DNA of 64,000 nucleotides from the NCBI RefSeq assembly GCF_002028425.1, contig NZ_CP020042.1:4997560-5061559 (forward strand), given 5' to 3'. The notes below the pieces were generated by a model. That model saw only the letters and a program-made list of their open reading frames with translations. It ran no database searches and was not told where the DNA came from. This document shows positions 61,872 to 64,000 of this stretch, piece after piece. Both the position numbers and the translations under genes were made by a program. Within the stretch, counting starts at the first letter, position 1. Every line of letters starts with the position of its first letter. The DNA comes from Streptomyces katrae (GTDB lineage Bacteria > Actinomycetota > Actinomycetes > Streptomycetales > Streptomycetaceae).

Positions 61872-62978
61872 TCAGCCGGCGCTGCCGGGGAAGAAGATCC
61901 GGACCTGGCCCGGGACCGCCCGGTAGGGGTCGGGCGCCGTGCCGCCCTTCGTGCCGCCGGCCCCGTCGCGCTGCCACTCGCCCCGGTTCCCGCCCGCCAC
62001 CCAGGCGGAACCGTCGTACGAGACACGGGCGATGCCCAGCTCCCCGGCGCGGGCCACCGCCCAGTGCGCCATCGCCCGGCCGCGCCGTGCCTCGCCCGGA
62101 CCGCCGCCGTCCTTCAGCCAGAGGTCCACCTCCGCCTCCGGGGCGCCCGCCGACGGCGAAGGCGCCGCGGCGGGGGTTGCCGAAGGGCTCGCCGAGGTCT
62201 TCGGAGCGGGGCTGCCCGAGGCCTTCGGGGCGGAGCCCGCCCCGGCCTTCGCCGAGGCGCTCGCGGAGGCCTTCGGCCCGGCGTGCGGCGCGGTGCGGCC
62301 CGTGGACAGGGCCTCCTTGCCGAACGCCCGCGCCAGCTCCGTGCGCACCTTCTCCGGGTCGCCCTTGACCGGCGCCGGGCCCGCGCAGGTCAGCGTGGCC
62401 GGCGCCTCGCCCTCGCCGAAGGCGGCCGTCAGCACCGTGGCGTCCGGCTCGTGCTTGGCGTAGGCCTGCGGGAACCCGCTGAGCTGCACCCGCTGCGCCG
62501 CCACCGTCAGCGGCAGGCGGGTGTAGCCGTTCACCTCCACGAGCCGGTCGTAGAAGATCCCCGCCGAGTACACCGGGTCCATGATCTGCTCCGGGGTGCC
62601 CCAGCCCTGCGAGGGCCGCTGCTGGAACAGGCCCAGCGAATCCCGGTCGCCGTGGTCGAGGTTGCGCAGCCCCGACTCCTGCATCGCCGTCGCCAGCGCG
62701 ATCGTCAGCGCCCGGTCCGGGAGCCCCTTGGAGATCCCGACGGCGGCTATGGTCGCGGCGTTCGACGCCTGCTCGGGGGTCATCTCGTACGTCTGCACGG
62801 CCCCCTCGGATCCGCCCGCAGCGCCCTTCGCCGTCACCCTGCAGTACGGGGAACCGATCCCGCCGTTGGAATAGTGGTGCACCAGGACGTATCCGATCAC
62901 CGCGAGCAGGACGGCCAGACCCAGGGCCGCGCGGAGCGGCCCGCGGCGGCGGGGGCGGGGGCGATCGGTCTCGGACAC
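61872..62978 (-). CDS. Membrane-anchored SLT-like/cell-wall-associated protein
   Basis: 368 residues from a GTG at 62978 (SETDRPRPRRRGPLR). One N-terminal membrane anchor (AALGLAVLLAVIGYVLVHHY, about 17-37). The block AATIAAVGISKGLPDRALTIALATAMQESGLRNLDHGDRDSLGLFQQRPSQGWG-type sequence near 75-125 has the MQES and GLFQ elements of lysozyme-like transglycosylases. A long Ala/Ser/Pro/Lys linker (about 240-290) leads to a C-terminal domain with DLWLKDGGG and ARVSYDGSAWVAG. Often labelled a heavy-metal transporter in databases as I recall; the sequence looks more like a peptidoglycan-acting protein. Confidence 0.75.
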   Translation of the reverse strand: MSETDRPRPRRRGPLRAALGLAVLLAVIGYVLVHHYSNGGIGSPYCRVTAKGAAGGSEGAVQTYEMTPEQASNAATIAAVGISKGLPDRALTIALATAMQESGLRNLDHGDRDSLGLFQQRPSQGWGTPEQIMDPVYSAGIFYDRLVEVNGYTRLPLTVAAQRVQLSGFPQAYAKHEPDATVLTAAFGEGEAPATLTCAGPAPVKGDPEKVRTELARAFGKEALSTGRTAPHAGPKASASASAKAGAGSAPKASGSPAPKTSASPSATPAAAPSPSAGAPEAEVDLWLKDGGGPGEARRGRAMAHWAVARAGELGIARVSYDGSAWVAGGNRGEWQRDGAGGTKGGTAPDPYRAVPGQVRIFFPGSAG

Positions 62979-63064
62979 GCGGCCCACCGTACTGGAGGCC
63001 GATAACGCGTCCACCGACCGGACGCCGCCGGTACCCGCCCATCCCGGGGCGTTAGGGTCGGTTC

Positions 63065-64000
63065 ATGTCCGAATCCGAGCTCGACCTCACCCTCGACGCT
63101 GCCGGGCTGACCGCCCGCCTCGTCGACATCCCCTCCGAGAGCGGCGACGAGAAGGTGCTCGCCGACCTCGTGGAAGACGCCCTGCGCCGCCTGCCGCACC
63201 TCACCGTCGACCGCCTCGGCAACAACGTCGTCGCCCGCACGGACCTCGGCCGCGCCGAGCGCGTCGTGCTCGCCGGGCACCTCGACACCGTGCCGATCGC
63301 CGGCAACGTCCCGTCCCGCCTGGACGAGAACGACGTCCTGTGGGGCTGCGGCACGACGGACATGAAGTCCGGGGTCGCCGTACAGCTGCGGATCGCCGCC
63401 ACCGTGCCCGAACCCAACCGCGACCTCACCTTCGTCTTCTACGACCAGGAGGAGGTCGCCGCCGACCTCAACGGCCTCGGCAAGGTCGCCGCCGCCCACC
63501 CCGACTGGCTGGCCGGCGACTTCGCCGTCCTGCTGGAGCCCTCCAACGCCGAGGTCGAGGGCGGCTGCCAGGGCACCCTGCGCGTCCTGCTGCACACCCG
63601 CGGCGAGCGCGCCCACTCCGCCCGCAGCTGGATGGGCTCCAACGCCATCCACGCCGCGAGCCCCATCCTGGCGAAGCTGGCCGCCTACGAGCCCCGCAGG
63701 CCCGTCATCGACGGCCTGGAGTACCACGAGGGCCTCAACGCCGTCCGCATCGAAGGCGGCGTCGCCAACAACGTGATCCCGGACGCCTGCACGGTCACGG
63801 TCAACTTCCGCTACGCCCCCGACCGCAGCGAGGCCGACGCGCTCGCCCACGTGAAGGAGGTCTTCGCGGACTGCGGCGTCGACGCCTTCACGGTGGACGA
63901 CTCCTCGCCCGGCGCCCTGCCCGGCCTGTCCCACCCGGCGGCCGCGGCCTTCATGGAGGCGGTCGGCGGCCACGCGATGCCCAAGTTCGGCTGGACGGAC
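63065..64000 (+). CDS. dapE: Succinyl-diaminopimelate desuccinylase, 3' end outside window
   Basis: 312 codons from the ATG at 63065 to the window edge, still open. M20 metallopeptidase: GHLDTVP (about 77-83) with the first zinc His and catalytic Asp, CGTTDMKSGVA with bridging Asp, DQEEVAAD with catalytic Glu and a zinc Glu, and LLEPSNAEVEGGCQG. VNFRYAPDRS is in the dimerisation lid. It hydrolyses N-succinyl-diaminopimelate to diaminopimelate and succinate. About 45 residues including the last zinc His are missing to the right. Confidence 0.95.
   Translation, partial: MSESELDLTLDAAGLTARLVDIPSESGDEKVLADLVEDALRRLPHLTVDRLGNNVVARTDLGRAERVVLAGHLDTVPIAGNVPSRLDENDVLWGCGTTDMKSGVAVQLRIAATVPEPNRDLTFVFYDQEEVAADLNGLGKVAAAHPDWLAGDFAVLLEPSNAEVEGGCQGTLRVLLHTRGERAHSARSWMGSNAIHAASPILAKLAAYEPRRPVIDGLEYHEGLNAVRIEGGVANNVIPDACTVTVNFRYAPDRSEADALAHVKEVFADCGVDAFTVDDSSPGALPGLSHPAAAAFMEAVGGHAMPKFGWTD

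Overview
The window reads as a chromosomal segment of a Streptomyces or close relative. Third codon positions are almost all G or C, GTG starts are common, there is a mycothiol gene (mshB), a BldK-type peptide importer, PAS-GAF-SpoIIE-kinase regulators, and one rare TTA codon that would need the bldA tRNA. No rRNA, tRNA, CRISPR array, insertion sequence, integrase or prophage gene was seen. From memory, the right two thirds (sdh, typA, bldK, second opp operon, mshB, fdxA, dapC, dapE) follows the order of the S. coelicolor core chromosome; this was not checked by alignment.

Layout. 1-0.9 kb: end of ychF and its terminator. 0.9-5.4 kb: an accessory island with a RelE-type toxin and antitoxin between two copies of a 24-bp repeat, a yefM-yoeB pair, a HEAT-repeat protein coupled to a frameshifted CPCC zinc-ribbon gene, two overlapping AlkB-like 2-oxoglutarate dioxygenases, and a small relic of a second RelE gene. 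5.4-18.3 kb: mostly exported and housekeeping accessory genes: an SMP-30-like secreted protein facing a MarR regulator, two paralogous membrane-anchored esterases coupled to a trypsin-like protease, an EamA exporter, a PEP-mutase-like enzyme, a threonine-synthase-like enzyme, a TTA-containing subtilase, a DUF4190/septum-formation protein, a GntR regulator, a SPOR-like protein and a Nudix hydrolase.

18.4-34 kb: a stand-alone anti-sigma-type ATPase, a large PAS-GAF-SpoIIE phosphatase, a TPM-domain plus PspA stress pair, the three-gene Sdh1-type succinate dehydrogenase operon, a large lipoprotein and typA. 34-48.7 kb: two complete oligopeptide ABC importers (binding protein, two permeases, two ATPases), the first BldK-like, separated by an orphan binding protein and a GNAT protein. 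The two copies have been partly homogenised: a 283-nt stretch of the OppF-type ATPase genes is almost identical, and the first binding protein and the orphan one share a duplicated leader.

48.7-64 kb: a small membrane protein, mshB coupled to a membrane protein, a peptidoglycan-binding-type gene carrying two frameshifts, an ABC-2 exporter with a DesK/LiaS-type two-component system and a palindromic operator, an MFS transporter, a SirB1-like protein coupled to an acetyltransferase, fdxA, dapC, a repeat-containing secreted protein, an SLT-like anchored protein, and the start of dapE. dapC and dapE are two steps of the succinyl branch of diaminopimelate/lysine synthesis.

The least explained items are the AlkB-like pair in the toxin-rich island, the duplicated leader before two binding-protein genes, the local gene conversion, and the bldA-type TTA codon in the protease signal peptide. 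Three apparent frameshifts (one in CPCC, two in the peptidoglycan-binding gene) are all consistent with single-base losses and may be assembly errors.
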